From JASHPR01 sp963749145 (GTDB lineage Bacteria > Actinomycetota > Actinomycetes > Streptosporangiales > Streptosporangiaceae): DNA of 64,000 nt. The notes beneath the pieces were generated by a model. That model was not told the DNA's origin and did no database searches. It was given only the letters and a program-made list of their open reading frames with translations. The stretch is taken from NCBI GenBank assembly GCA_963749145.1, contig CAVVLN010000001.1:1426001-1490000 (forward strand), in the 5' to 3' direction. Positions 35,645 through 44,497 of this stretch are shown one piece after another. The stretch's first letter is position 1. Each line of letters opens with the position of its first letter. The position numbers were made by a program, and so were the translations under genes.

Positions 35645-35848
35645 CTAGCGCCGGCGGGCCGCCCGCCACAGGCTGAGCGGGAGCAGCAGCACCAGCAGCA
35701 CCGGCATCAGCCACCAGGCCGGCACCGCCGTCTGGCTCAGCGCGTAGGTGAGCGCCAGGCCGGCCACCACGCCCGCGGCGATCACCCAGTCGTCGCCGAT
35801 GACGAAGTCGTACCAGAAGGCGGCGAAGGACCGGAGCCGGGCGCCCAC
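35645..35848 (-). CDS. Small two-helix membrane protein
   Basis: 67 residues from GTG 35848, starting just after the upstream gene's stop on the same strand. Two TM helices (DDWVIAAGVVAGLALTYAL and AWWLMPVLLVLLLPLSLW) and a C-terminal Arg cluster. No family recognised. Likely cotranscribed with the COG4280-like gene. Confidence 0.6.
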   Translation of the reverse strand: MGARLRSFAAFWYDFVIGDDWVIAAGVVAGLALTYALSQTAVPAWWLMPVLLVLLLPLSLWRAARRR

Positions 35849-35849
35849 G

Positions 35850-36626
35850 TCAGCTCCGCTCCGGCGCGGCGACCGCGACCCGGCCCGGCTGACGGCTGCC
35901 CCGCAGCGCCGCCACCAGCACCAGCGCGAACACGGCGATGGCCGGGATCAGCACGAGCAGCGCGGCGTCGGAGCCGGGCCAGCGCGCGCCGGCGCCCTCG
36001 GCCCCCCAGAACGTGCCGAACGCGGTGAGCATGATCCCGACCACGAACTTCAGGGTGTTCTCCGGCACCCGCCGCAGCGGGGACCTGACCGCCACGCCCA
36101 CGGCCGCGACCAGGATCACGGCGCAGCCCGCCGCGATGGCGGCCAGCCCGACGTTGTGCTGGTTGCTGCCGAACGTGAGCACGATGAACACCACCTCGAG
36201 CCCCTCGAGCAGCACTCCCTTGAACGACAGGGTGAACCCGTACCAGTCGGGGACCAGGCCGACCCGCCGGCGCGCCTGCGTGGCCGCGGTGGCCAGCTGC
36301 TCGGCGAAGATCTTGTCCTCGTCGTGCCGCGCCTTGCGGCCGCTGGCCCGCAGGATCGCCTTGCGCAGCCACTGCAGCCCGAAGACCAGCAGCAGCGCGC
36401 CGACCACCAGCCGCAGGCCGCGCAGCGGTATGTCGGACACGGCCGGGCCGAGTGCGGCGACGATCACCGCCAGCACGGCCAGGGCCCCGGCCATCCCGCT
36501 GGCGGCCGACCGCCAGTCCCGGGCGGTACCCGCCGCCAGGACGATCGTGGTGGCCTCGACCGCCTCGACCGCGCAGGCCAGGAACACCGCGATGAACAGC
36601 GCCCAGCTTCCTGCCCCGGTTCCCAC
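35850..36626 (-). CDS. COG4280-like multi-pass membrane protein
   Basis: 258 residues. GTG at 36626 preferred (AGAGGCGAGG upstream, similarity begins at SWALFIAVFLACAVEAVEATTIVLAAG). Two related acidic motifs, EAVEATTIVLA in the first half and LLEGLEVVFIVLTFG in the second, suggest an internal repeat as in cation-transporter-like families (GDT1/UPF0016 style). About six TM helices with a cytoplasmic loop (about 100-145). A metal- or ion-transport role is inference only. Confidence 0.6.
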   Translation of the reverse strand: MGTGAGSWALFIAVFLACAVEAVEATTIVLAAGTARDWRSAASGMAGALAVLAVIVAALGPAVSDIPLRGLRLVVGALLLVFGLQWLRKAILRASGRKARHDEDKIFAEQLATAATQARRRVGLVPDWYGFTLSFKGVLLEGLEVVFIVLTFGSNQHNVGLAAIAAGCAVILVAAVGVAVRSPLRRVPENTLKFVVGIMLTAFGTFWGAEGAGARWPGSDAALLVLIPAIAVFALVLVAALRGSRQPGRVAVAAPERS

Positions 36627-36731
36627 GGCGCCTCGCCTCTTTCCCGATCGGTAACGACCTGGCCAGTGTAACAACTGTCACAATGTCTATCTGACCATTG
36701 TTATTCCAACTGCTTATCGGACGTCTAGCCG

Positions 36732-36857
36732 GTCATATACATCACCCACTACATCACCAACGACCCGGCCGAGGCGTTCGCCCTGGCCGACCGGGTCGGC
36801 GTGCCGCGGCCGGCCGTAATCCGCGCGACCGGGCAGGCACTAGGCTCGAACCCGTGA
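36732..36857 (+). pseudogene. ABC-transporter ATPase fragment
   Basis: A 42-codon open stretch ending at 36857 reads VIYITHYITNDPAEAFALADRVGVPRPAVIRATG, resembling the H-loop region of importer ATPases (typically YVTHDQ-EAFALADRVAV). A stop codon at 36726 closes the frame upstream and no start exists. It is a short 3' remnant overlapping the pepA start. Confidence 0.45.
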
Positions 36858-38350
36858 CAACGACGTTGCGTACGAGCCAGGAAACCCCCCGCGACATCAG
36901 CGCGGACGCGATCATCATCGCGGTCGCCCAGGGACCGGACGGGCCCCGGCCCGGGCCGGGCGCCGAGGACGTGGATGCCGCCCTCGGCGGGACGCTCGCC
37001 GGGACTCTCGGCGCCCTCGGCGCCACCGGCGAGCCGGAGGACGTCACCAAGATCGCGTCGGCCGGGCGGCTGGGCGCGCCGCTGATCGCCGCCGTCGGCA
37101 TCGGCGAGGCCAGCGGGCAGGCGCCGCTGGACGGCGAGACCCTGCGCCGGGCCGCGGGCGCCGCGGTCCGGTCGCTGGTCGCGGGCCACCCGCGGCGGGT
37201 CGCGCTGGCCATGCCCGCGCGCGACCCGGCGGAGACCGAGGCGGTCGCGCTCGGCGGCCTGCTCGGGGCCTATGTCTTCGGCCGGTACACCGGCGGCGAG
37301 AAGCAGCCGGACACCGAGCTGGTCCTGCTCGGCGCCGCCGACGGTGACGCCGGCGTGCTGCGCGCGCGGGTGCTCGCCGACGCGGTCACGCTCGTGCGCG
37401 ACCTGGTCAACACCGGGCCGTCGGATCTGTACCCGGCCAGCTTCGCCGCCGAGGCGGAGCGGGCGGCCGCGGCGGCCGGGCTGGACATCGAGGTGCTGGA
37501 CGAGAAGGGGCTGGCCGAGGGCGGCTACGGCGGCATCATCGGCGTCGGCCAGGGCTCGGTGCACCCGCCGCGCCTGGTCCGGGTGGCCTACGCGCCTCCC
37601 GGCGCGGCCCGGACCCTGGTGCTGGCGGGCAAGGGCATCACGTTCGACTCCGGCGGGCTGTCGCTCAAGCCGGCCAAGTCGATGGAGGCCATGAAGTCGG
37701 ACATGAGCGGGGCTGCGGCGGTGCTCGCCGCGGTGACGGCCGTCGCCCGGCTGGGCCCGGCGGTGAACGTGGTCGGCTACCTGCCGCTGGCCGAGAACAT
37801 GCCGGGCGGCTCGGCCCAGCGCCCGTCCGACGTGATCACGATCTACGGCGGCCGGACCGTCGAGGTGCTGAACACCGACGCCGAGGGGCGGCTGGTGCTG
37901 GCCGACGCGCTGGCCAGGTCGGCCGAGGACTCCCCCGACCTGCTGATCGACATCGCCACGCTGACCGGCGCCCAGCTCGTCGCGCTCGGCCCCCGGATCA
38001 TGGGCGTGATGGCCAACGGCGACGAGGTGCGCGACGGCGTGGTGGACGCCGCCCGGCGGGCGGGCGAGGCGGCGTGGCCGATGCCGCTGCCCGCCGAGCT
38101 GCGCGAGGGCCTGGACTCCGCCGTGGCCGACATCGCGAACGTGACCGGCAACCGGAATGGCGGGATGCTGGTCGGCGGTTTGTTCTTGCGGGAATTCGTC
38201 CCGGACGGCGTGCGCTGGGCGCACCTCGACATCGCGGGGCCCGCGTTTCATGAAGGCGAGCCCTACGGGTACACCCCCAAGGGCGGAACCGGAGCGGCCG
38301 TGCGCTGCCTCGTCCAGCTCGCGCTGGACGTCGCGGACGGGCGCCTGTAG
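36854..38350 (+). CDS. pepA: Leucyl aminopeptidase (M17)
   Basis: 498 residues from GTG 36854. M17 metal site and active site: GKGITFDSGGLSLKP (about 258-272), MKSDMSGAAAVL, and the family signature NTDAEGRLVLADAL. Dizinc exopeptidase acting in the cytoplasm. Upstream open reading to 36698 is not used since it runs through an ABC-ATPase remnant. The next gene, lpdA, follows after 27 bp. Confidence 0.92.
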   Translation: MTTTLRTSQETPRDISADAIIIAVAQGPDGPRPGPGAEDVDAALGGTLAGTLGALGATGEPEDVTKIASAGRLGAPLIAAVGIGEASGQAPLDGETLRRAAGAAVRSLVAGHPRRVALAMPARDPAETEAVALGGLLGAYVFGRYTGGEKQPDTELVLLGAADGDAGVLRARVLADAVTLVRDLVNTGPSDLYPASFAAEAERAAAAAGLDIEVLDEKGLAEGGYGGIIGVGQGSVHPPRLVRVAYAPPGAARTLVLAGKGITFDSGGLSLKPAKSMEAMKSDMSGAAAVLAAVTAVARLGPAVNVVGYLPLAENMPGGSAQRPSDVITIYGGRTVEVLNTDAEGRLVLADALARSAEDSPDLLIDIATLTGAQLVALGPRIMGVMANGDEVRDGVVDAARRAGEAAWPMPLPAELREGLDSAVADIANVTGNRNGGMLVGGLFLREFVPDGVRWAHLDIAGPAFHEGEPYGYTPKGGTGAAVRCLVQLALDVADGRL

Positions 38351-38377
38351 GCAGAGGATTCGGAAAAGGAGCTCATC

Positions 38378-39757
38378 GTGGCCGACCCCGGCAGCTACGA
38401 CATCGTGATCCTCGGCGGCGGCAGCGGAGGCTACGCCTGCGCGCTGCGCGCGGCCGAGCTCGGGAAGCGCGTGGCGCTGGTCGAGAAGGACAAGGTGGGC
38501 GGCACCTGCCTGCACCGCGGCTGCATCCCGACCAAGGCGCTGCTGCACGCGGCCGAGCTCGCCGACCAGGCCCGCGAGGGCGCCAGCTTCGGGGTGCGGA
38601 CCACGCTCGACGGGATCGACATGGCCGGGGTCAACGCCTACAAGGACAAGGTGGTGAACCGGCTCTGGCGCGGCCTGACCGGCCTGGTCGGCAGCAGGCA
38701 CATCGATGTGATCGAGGGCGAGGGCCGCCTGGTCTCGCCCACGCAGGTGCAGGTGGGCGACACGCTGCTCGCTGGCGAGCACGTGGTGCTGGCCAGCGGC
38801 TCGCAGGCGCGCAGCCTGCCCGGCCTGGAGATCGACGGGCAGCGGGTGATCACCAGCGACCAGGCGCTGCTGCTCGACCGGGTGCCGGCCTCGGTGGTCA
38901 TTCTCGGCGGCGGCGTGATCGGGGTCGAGTTCGCGAGCGTGTGGCGCTCGTTCGGCGCCGAGGTCACGATCGTGGAGATGCTCCCGCACCTGATGCCCGC
39001 CGAGGACGAGAACAGCTCCAAGCTGCTCGAGCGCGCCTTCCGGCGGCGCGGCATCGGCTACAAGCTCGGCGCCAGGTTCGAGGGCGTGAAGGACACCGGC
39101 ACCGGCGTCACCGTGACGCTGGAGGGCGGCACCACGCTCGACGCCGACCTGCTGCTCGTCGCGGTCGGCCGCGGCCCGGCGTCGGCCGGCCTCGGCTACG
39201 AGGACACCGGGGTGTCGATGGACCGCGGCTACGTCACCGTGGACGAGTACTGCCAGACCAGCGTGCCGACGATCTCCGCCGTCGGCGACCTCATCCCGGG
39301 ACCGCAGCTGGCCCACGCCGGATTCGGCGAGGGCATCCTGGTCGCCGAGCGTCTCGCCGGGCTGCCGGTCACGCCGATCGACTACGACGGGGTGCCGCGG
39401 GTCGCCTACTGTCAGCCCGAGGTCGCGTCGGTCGGCATCACCTCCGCCACCGCCGCCGAGCGGGGCATCGCGACCACCGAGGTCGTCTACGACCTGGCCG
39501 GCAACGGCAAGAGCCAGATCCTGCAGACCCAGGGCGCGGCCAAGGTCATCGCGACCGAGGGCGGCGGCCCGGTGCTGGGCATCCACCTGGTGGGCAACCG
39601 GGTGGGCGAGCTGATCGCCGAGGGCCAGCTGATCTACAACTGGGAGGCTACGCCCGCCGAGGTCGCCCAGCTCATCCATCCGCATCCGACCCAGTCCGAG
39701 ATGCTCGGCGAGGCGCACCTGGCGCTCGCGGGCAAGCCCCTCCACTTCCATTCATAA
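38378..39757 (+). CDS. lpdA: Dihydrolipoyl dehydrogenase (E3)
   Basis: 459 residues; GTG start after AAAAGGAG. FAD-binding GGGSGGYACALRAAELG, redox disulfide GGTCLHRGCIPTK (about 41-53), NAD-binding GGGVIGVEFASVW, FAD site TISAVGDLIPGPQLAHAG and the C-terminal His-Glu dyad IHPHPTQSE. It reoxidises dihydrolipoyl groups of 2-oxoacid dehydrogenases. 15 bp from sucB, so E3 and E2 are cotranscribed. Confidence 0.96.
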   Translation: MADPGSYDIVILGGGSGGYACALRAAELGKRVALVEKDKVGGTCLHRGCIPTKALLHAAELADQAREGASFGVRTTLDGIDMAGVNAYKDKVVNRLWRGLTGLVGSRHIDVIEGEGRLVSPTQVQVGDTLLAGEHVVLASGSQARSLPGLEIDGQRVITSDQALLLDRVPASVVILGGGVIGVEFASVWRSFGAEVTIVEMLPHLMPAEDENSSKLLERAFRRRGIGYKLGARFEGVKDTGTGVTVTLEGGTTLDADLLLVAVGRGPASAGLGYEDTGVSMDRGYVTVDEYCQTSVPTISAVGDLIPGPQLAHAGFGEGILVAERLAGLPVTPIDYDGVPRVAYCQPEVASVGITSATAAERGIATTEVVYDLAGNGKSQILQTQGAAKVIATEGGGPVLGIHLVGNRVGELIAEGQLIYNWEATPAEVAQLIHPHPTQSEMLGEAHLALAGKPLHFHS

Positions 39758-39772
39758 GGAGTCACGGAAGCC

Positions 39773-41530
39773 ATGTCGGTCTCGGTATCCATGCCCCAGC
39801 TCGGCGAGAGCGTCACCGAGGGCACTGTCACGCGCTGGCTGAAGCAGGAAGGCGAGCGAGTCGAGGCCGACGAGCCGCTGCTCGAGGTGTCCACGGACAA
39901 GGTCGACACCGAGATCCCCTCGCCGGTGTCGGGAGTGCTGCGCGGCATCACGGTCGCCGAGGACGAGACGGTCGCGGTCGGCGCCGAGCTCGCGGTCATC
40001 GACGAGGAGGGGGCAGCGGGGGCCACGGCGCCAGGCCGCGGAGAGCACCGCGCCAGCCGCGGAGAGCACCGCGCCAGCCGCGGAGAGCACCGCGCCAGCC
40101 GCGGAGAGCACCGCGCCAGCCGCGGAGAGCACGGCGCCAGCCGCGGAGAGCACGGCGCAGGCCCAGCCCGCCCCGCAGAGCACGGCGGCCGCGGAGAGCA
40201 CGGGACCGGCCGGCGACGGCAGCGCTCCGGCCGCGCCGGCGCCCGGCGTCTCGCCGTATCAGCAGCCCTACCAGCAGCAGGCGCCCGCCGCCTACCAGCC
40301 CCCGGCGGCGCAGGCCCCCGCCGCGGCCTACCAGGCCCCGGCGGCGCAGGCCACGGCGCCGCCCAGCCCGGACGAGCCGGCCTACCAGCCGCCCGCCCCG
40401 CAGCCGCCCGCGCCGCAGCCGCCCGCGCCGCCGCCGCCGGCGAGGAGCCCGCGGAGGTCGTGGGCCTGCCGCCGACCTCGGGCGCCGACGGCCCGTACGT
40501 GACGCCGCTGGTCCGCAAGCTCGCCGTGGAGCACGGCATCGACCTGGGCACGGTCTCCGGCACCGGCGTCGGCGGGCGGATCCGCAAGCAGGACGTGCTC
40601 GACGCGGCCCGGGACCTGCGCGGGGCCCCGGGCGCCGCTCCGCCGACCGCCCCGGCTGCTCCGTCCGCCCCGGCTGCTCCGTCCGCCCCGGCCGCGCACG
40701 CGCCGGCCGCCCCGGCCGCAGCGCAGGCCGCGGGAAAGGCCCTCGCCGCATACCCCGACCCGGCGGCCGCGCCGGCCCCGCCGCGGCCCGCGATCGTGCC
40801 GTCCAGCCTGCGCGGCCGGACCGAGAAGCTGTCACGGTCGCGGCAGGTGATCGCGGAGCGGATGGTCGAGTCGCTGCAGACCTCGGCCCAGCTGACCACC
40901 GTGGTGGAGGCCGACGTCACCGCGATCGCCCGGCTGCGGGACCGGGCCAAGGCCGGGTTCGAGGCCCGGGAGGGAGTCAAGCTGTCCTTCCTGCCGTTCT
41001 TCGCGCTGGCCACGGTCGAGGCGCTGAAGGTGCACCCCCGGCTCAACGCGGTCATCGACACGGCCAGCAACCAGGTCACCTATCACGACGCCGAGCACCT
41101 CGGCATCGCCGTGGACACCGAGCGCGGCCTGATGGTCCCGGTGATCCGCAAGGCGGGCGACCTCAACATCGCGGGGATGGCCAGGAAGATCGCCGATCTC
41201 GCCGAGCGCACCCGGGCCGGACAGGTCAGCCCGGATGAGCTGTCCGGCGGGACGTTCACGCTGACCAACACCGGCAGCCGCGGGGCCCTGTTCGACACGC
41301 CGATCATCAACCAGCCGCAGGTGGGCATCCTCGGCACCGGTACGGTGGTGAAGCGGGCCGTGGTGGTGGAGGATCCGGCGCTCGGGGAGGTCATCGCGGT
41401 GCGGTCGATGGTCTACCTGGCCCTCACCTATGACCACCGGCTGGTCGACGGCGCCGACGCCGCGCGGTTCCTCGGCACGCTGAAGTCCCGGCTCGAAGAG
41501 GGGGCGTTCGAGACCGAGCTCGGCCTGTAG
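39773..41530 (+). CDS. sucB: Dihydrolipoamide acyltransferase (E2), linker in shifted frame
   Basis: 585 codons. One N-terminal lipoyl domain (MPQLGESVTEGTV; lipoyl Lys in STDKVDTEIPSP), peripheral-subunit-binding domain (TPLVRKLAVEHGIDLGTVSGTGVGGRIRKQDVL), and C-terminal catalytic domain ending YDHRLVDGADAARFL. The linker between 40034 and about 40440 reads as Arg-Gly-Glu-His repeats in this frame, but one base off it gives the expected Ala-Glu-Ser-Thr-Ala-Pro repeats and PPAPQPPAPQ. An extra G at 40034-40035 and a missing base near 40435 compensate, keeping the whole ORF open. Substrate: 2-oxoglutarate or pyruvate complexes. Confidence 0.9.
   Translation: MSVSVSMPQLGESVTEGTVTRWLKQEGERVEADEPLLEVSTDKVDTEIPSPVSGVLRGITVAEDETVAVGAELAVIDEEGAAGATAPGRGEHRASRGEHRASRGEHRASRGEHRASRGEHGASRGEHGAGPARPAEHGGRGEHGTGRRRQRSGRAGARRLAVSAALPAAGARRLPAPGGAGPRRGLPGPGGAGHGAAQPGRAGLPAARPAAARAAAARAAAAGEEPAEVVGLPPTSGADGPYVTPLVRKLAVEHGIDLGTVSGTGVGGRIRKQDVLDAARDLRGAPGAAPPTAPAAPSAPAAPSAPAAHAPAAPAAAQAAGKALAAYPDPAAAPAPPRPAIVPSSLRGRTEKLSRSRQVIAERMVESLQTSAQLTTVVEADVTAIARLRDRAKAGFEAREGVKLSFLPFFALATVEALKVHPRLNAVIDTASNQVTYHDAEHLGIAVDTERGLMVPVIRKAGDLNIAGMARKIADLAERTRAGQVSPDELSGGTFTLTNTGSRGALFDTPIINQPQVGILGTGTVVKRAVVVEDPALGEVIAVRSMVYLALTYDHRLVDGADAARFLGTLKSRLEEGAFETELGL
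40035..40160 (+). repeat. 21-bp tandem repeat in E2 linker
   Basis: About six copies of GCCGCGGAGAGCACCGCGCC plus A; the first is preceded by one extra G compared with the others. It encodes the flexible Ala/Pro linker in the expected frame. Confidence 0.9.
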
Positions 41531-41541
41531 CGGGGGGTTAC

Positions 41542-42438
41542 ATGCGGGTTGCGATCACCGGGTCGTCGGGGCTGCTCGGCGGCGCGCTCGCGGTCGCGCT
41601 GGAGCGGGACGGGCCGCCGGTGGTCCGGCTGGTCCGGCGCGCGCCGCAGCGGCCGGGCGAGGTCCGCTGGGACCCGCGGGCCGCCGGCGGCGGGCTCGAC
41701 CCGGCCGCGTTCGACGGGGTGGACGCCGTGGTCAACCTGGCCGGGGCCCCGATCGCGGGCGGCTGGTGGACGCAGGCCAGGAAGCAGGTACTGCGGGCCA
41801 GCCGGATCCAGACCACCCGGGCCCTGGTCGCCGCGCTGGCCCGGGCGAGCCGCCCGCCGGCGGTGCTGCTGTCCGGCTCGGCGATCGGCTGGTACGGGGA
41901 CACCGGATCGCGCGAGGTGGACGAGTCCGCGCCCGCGGGCGCCGGGTTCCTCGCCGACCTGGTCCGCGACTGGGAGGACGCCGCGCAGCCCGCCCGGCAG
42001 GCGGGCCTGCGGGTCGCCACCCTGCGCTCCGGGGTCGTGCTGTCCGGCCGGGGCGGGATGCTCGGCCCGCTGGTGCCGCTGTTCCGGTTCGGGCTCGGAG
42101 CCCGGCTCGGGCCCGGCACCCAGTACCTCAGCTGGATCTCGCTGACCGATCACGTGGCCGCGGTCCGGTACCTGCTCGATCATGCCGATATCGACGGCCC
42201 GGTCAACCTCACCGCCCCGGCCGCGGTGACCAACGCCGAGTTCACCGCGCAGCTGGCCCGGGCGATGCGGCGGCCGGCGCTGCTGCGGGTACCCGCCCCG
42301 GTGCTGCGGACCGGCCTTGGCGAGCTGTCCGGCGAACTGCTGGGCAGCCAGCGGGTGCGGCCCGCGCGGCTGCTGGCGGCCGGCTTCGCGTTCCGGCACG
42401 GTGACCTGGCCGGCGCCCTCGCGGCCGAGCTAGCGTAG
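41542..42438 (+). CDS. TIGR01777-family NAD(P)-dependent epimerase
   Basis: 298 residues of the extended SDR family: MRVAITGSSGLLGGALA (nucleotide-binding), VVNLAGAPIAGGWW, SGSAIGWYGDTG (active Tyr region) and the DUF1731-like C-terminus RVPAPVLRTGLGELSGELLGSQRVRPARLLAAGF. It always seems to follow sucB in actinobacteria. Function undefined. Its end overlaps the converging membrane-protein gene by 9 bp. Confidence 0.88.
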   Translation: MRVAITGSSGLLGGALAVALERDGPPVVRLVRRAPQRPGEVRWDPRAAGGGLDPAAFDGVDAVVNLAGAPIAGGWWTQARKQVLRASRIQTTRALVAALARASRPPAVLLSGSAIGWYGDTGSREVDESAPAGAGFLADLVRDWEDAAQPARQAGLRVATLRSGVVLSGRGGMLGPLVPLFRFGLGARLGPGTQYLSWISLTDHVAAVRYLLDHADIDGPVNLTAPAAVTNAEFTAQLARAMRRPALLRVPAPVLRTGLGELSGELLGSQRVRPARLLAAGFAFRHGDLAGALAAELA

Positions 42439-43149
42439 CGCCGTCGACCCCTGCTCGCCGCGGGTCTCTTGCGCCGCCTCGGCCCTCTCGGCCGCCTCCA
42501 CTGCCTCCACCGCCGGGGCCACCTCGGCCGCCGACGGCGGTGACGGGGCCCGGGGCGGCGGGACCGGCTCGGGCCCGTGGCGCAGGCCGCCCTCCTCCGG
42601 CCCGAACAGCGGGATGCGCCACAGCGACGGCACCGGCCCGGTGAGCCCCTCCCGGCTCCTGATCCGCGCGAACGTCAGCCGCAGCAGCCGTCTGGCCCCG
42701 AGGATCGCGATGACCGCCAGCGGGATCTCGATCAGCAGCGCCGACAGCAGGCTGAACACGAAGCCGCTGGTCCGCACGTCCAGGGTCACGTCGAACCAGG
42801 CGTCGGTGAGCAGCAGCGTGGCCAGCACGAGCAGGCACATGATCAGCACCTGCCGGCCGCGCCAGGCCGCCCAGGCGGTCGCGGCGAACCCGGCCAGCAG
42901 CGCCACGTCGAACCCGACCCAGGCGCCGCGCCAGTCACCGGCGCGGTAGTACCGCGGCAGCGTCACCGCGAGCACGCCGATCCACGCGGCCAGCACCACG
43001 CAGCACACGATCGTGCCGAGCAGGAACAGCTTGCGCCGCCGGGTGCTGCCGGGGCTGGACAGCCGCGGCATGTCGAGGACGGCAAGCGCCCGCATCAGCC
43101 TGGCCCGCTCCTTGGGGCTCATGCGCTTCAGCTCGGCCTCGTCGAACAC
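42430..43149 (-). CDS. Four-helix membrane protein of unknown family
   Basis: 239 residues from GTG 43149, which has GGAGGGAGG at ideal spacing; an upstream TTG-started extension is less likely. A cytoplasmic N-terminus (DEAELKRMSPKERARLMRALAVL) precedes four TM helices (about 50-150), and a Pro/Glu/Ala-rich C-terminal tail ends the protein. DAWFDVTLD between helices is conserved-looking. No family named. Divergent from lipB. Confidence 0.65.
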   Translation of the reverse strand: MFDEAELKRMSPKERARLMRALAVLDMPRLSSPGSTRRRKLFLLGTIVCCVVLAAWIGVLAVTLPRYYRAGDWRGAWVGFDVALLAGFAATAWAAWRGRQVLIMCLLVLATLLLTDAWFDVTLDVRTSGFVFSLLSALLIEIPLAVIAILGARRLLRLTFARIRSREGLTGPVPSLWRIPLFGPEEGGLRHGPEPVPPPRAPSPPSAAEVAPAVEAVEAAERAEAAQETRGEQGSTALR

Positions 43150-43317
43150 CGGCTGACCTCCCTCCGGCACCGCATGCTGCAACCCTGGGCAGGGCGCGCT
43201 TCTTCCTCATTTGTGCCCCGCTTCCCCATGCATGCCCCGCGGGATTGACGATCAAGCCTGCCTGGCTGATAACGGGCCCGCACCGGGCCGGCCACCCGGG
43301 CGCGTAATGTGAGGAGC

Positions 43318-44019
43318 GTGGCTGAGCTGATTTTCGCCCGGGCCGGGTTCGGCGCCGCCGCGGTGCCGTACTCGCAGGCCTGGGACCTGCAGCGGGCCCT
43401 GCACGAGCGGCGGGTCCGCGGCGAGATCCCCGACTGCTGCCTGCTGCTCGAGCATCCTGCGGTGTACACCGCGGGCAAGCGGACCGCCGAGCTCGACCGG
43501 CCGGTCGGCGACCCCGGTGCCCCGGTCATCGACGTGGACCGGGGCGGCAAGATCACCTGGCACGGGCCGGGCCAGCTCGTCGGGTACCCGATACTGAAGC
43601 TCGGCGAGCCGATCGACGTGATCGCCTACGTGCGGGCGATCGAGGAGGCGCTGATCCGCGCGTGCGCCGAGTTCGGGGTGCGCACCGAGCGCGTCGACGG
43701 GCGCAGCGGCGTCTGGTTCCGCGGCTCGGCGGGGCCGGACCGGAAAGTCGGCGCGATCGGCATCCGGATCGCCCGGGGCGTGACCATGCACGGCTTCGCC
43801 CTGAACTGCGACTGCGACCTGTCCTGGTACGACCGCATCGTGCCGTGCGGGATCCGCGACGCCACGGTGACCACGCTGTCGGCCGAGTCCGGCCGGCCCG
43901 TCACGGTCGCGGACGCGGTCGAGGTGGTCCAGCGCGAGCTCGCCCGCGTGCTCGGCCACCAGCGGTGGCGCAGCGTCGAGGGCACCGCGGCGCTGGATCA
44001 CGCGCTGGCGGTCAGCTGA
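43318..44019 (+). CDS. lipB: Lipoyl(octanoyl) transferase
   Basis: 233 residues. The GTG at 43318 fits family length (MAELIFARAGFGA); an in-frame GTG at 43309 is an alternative. Motifs: GKITWHGPGQLVGYP, catalytic Lys in DRKVGAIGIRI and Cys in DRIVPCGI. Moves octanoyl from acyl carrier protein to lipoyl domains, the step before LipA. Converges with the NUDIX gene, 8-bp overlap. Confidence 0.94.
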   Translation: MAELIFARAGFGAAAVPYSQAWDLQRALHERRVRGEIPDCCLLLEHPAVYTAGKRTAELDRPVGDPGAPVIDVDRGGKITWHGPGQLVGYPILKLGEPIDVIAYVRAIEEALIRACAEFGVRTERVDGRSGVWFRGSAGPDRKVGAIGIRIARGVTMHGFALNCDCDLSWYDRIVPCGIRDATVTTLSAESGRPVTVADAVEVVQRELARVLGHQRWRSVEGTAALDHALAVS

Positions 44020-44497
44020 CCCGGGCCGGCACGTAGATCGCGGCCCCGCCCGCCCGGGCGGCCAGGCCGGCCACCACCCGGCGCACGCCGAACGGCGCCA
44101 GGTAGGACGCGATCTGCTCGGCCGGGATGAACGCGAACTCGTCCAGTTCCTCCTGCTGCAGCATGATCCCGCTGCCGTCGCCGAGCGTGCCGCCGTCGAA
44201 GACGAAGTGCAGGATCGGGCGGGCCTCGTCGCCGAACGGCTGCGCCCAGTCGATGGCCAGCAGGGCGCCGACCGGCAGGTGCAGGCCGAGTTCCTCGGCG
44301 ACCTCCCGGGCGCAGCCGACGTGCGGGGGCTCGCCGTGCTCGCAGATGCCGCCCGGCAGCGTCCAGTGGTCCCGGTAGTTGGGCTTGACCAGCAGTATCG
44401 CGCCGTCGGTGTCGGTGATCAGCGCCCCGGCGGTGACCACGACGCCCGGCAGCTGCGCGAACCAGGTGTCCTGATCGATGAAGTTGCCCGCGGTCAT
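44012..44497 (-). CDS. NUDIX hydrolase
   Basis: 161 residues with a complete Nudix box GGICEHGEPPHVGCAREVAEELGL (about 48-71; GX5EX7REVXEEXG). Its ATG overlaps the hisS stop (ATGA), so hisS and this gene are coupled. Substrate is some nucleoside-diphosphate derivative; the exact one is not visible. Confidence 0.9.
   Translation of the reverse strand: MTAGNFIDQDTWFAQLPGVVVTAGALITDTDGAILLVKPNYRDHWTLPGGICEHGEPPHVGCAREVAEELGLHLPVGALLAIDWAQPFGDEARPILHFVFDGGTLGDGSGIMLQQEELDEFAFIPAEQIASYLAPFGVRRVVAGLAARAGGAAIYVPARVS

Noticed and set aside
36749..39751. A 1000-codon open frame on the minus strand opposite pepA and lpdA
   Set aside because: It is antisense to two well-supported enzymes and has His/Gly/Asp-rich composition expected from the reverse of high-G+C codons.
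40035..40160. CRISPR-like regular repeats
   Set aside because: Contiguous 21-bp units without spacers inside a coding linker; no cas genes.
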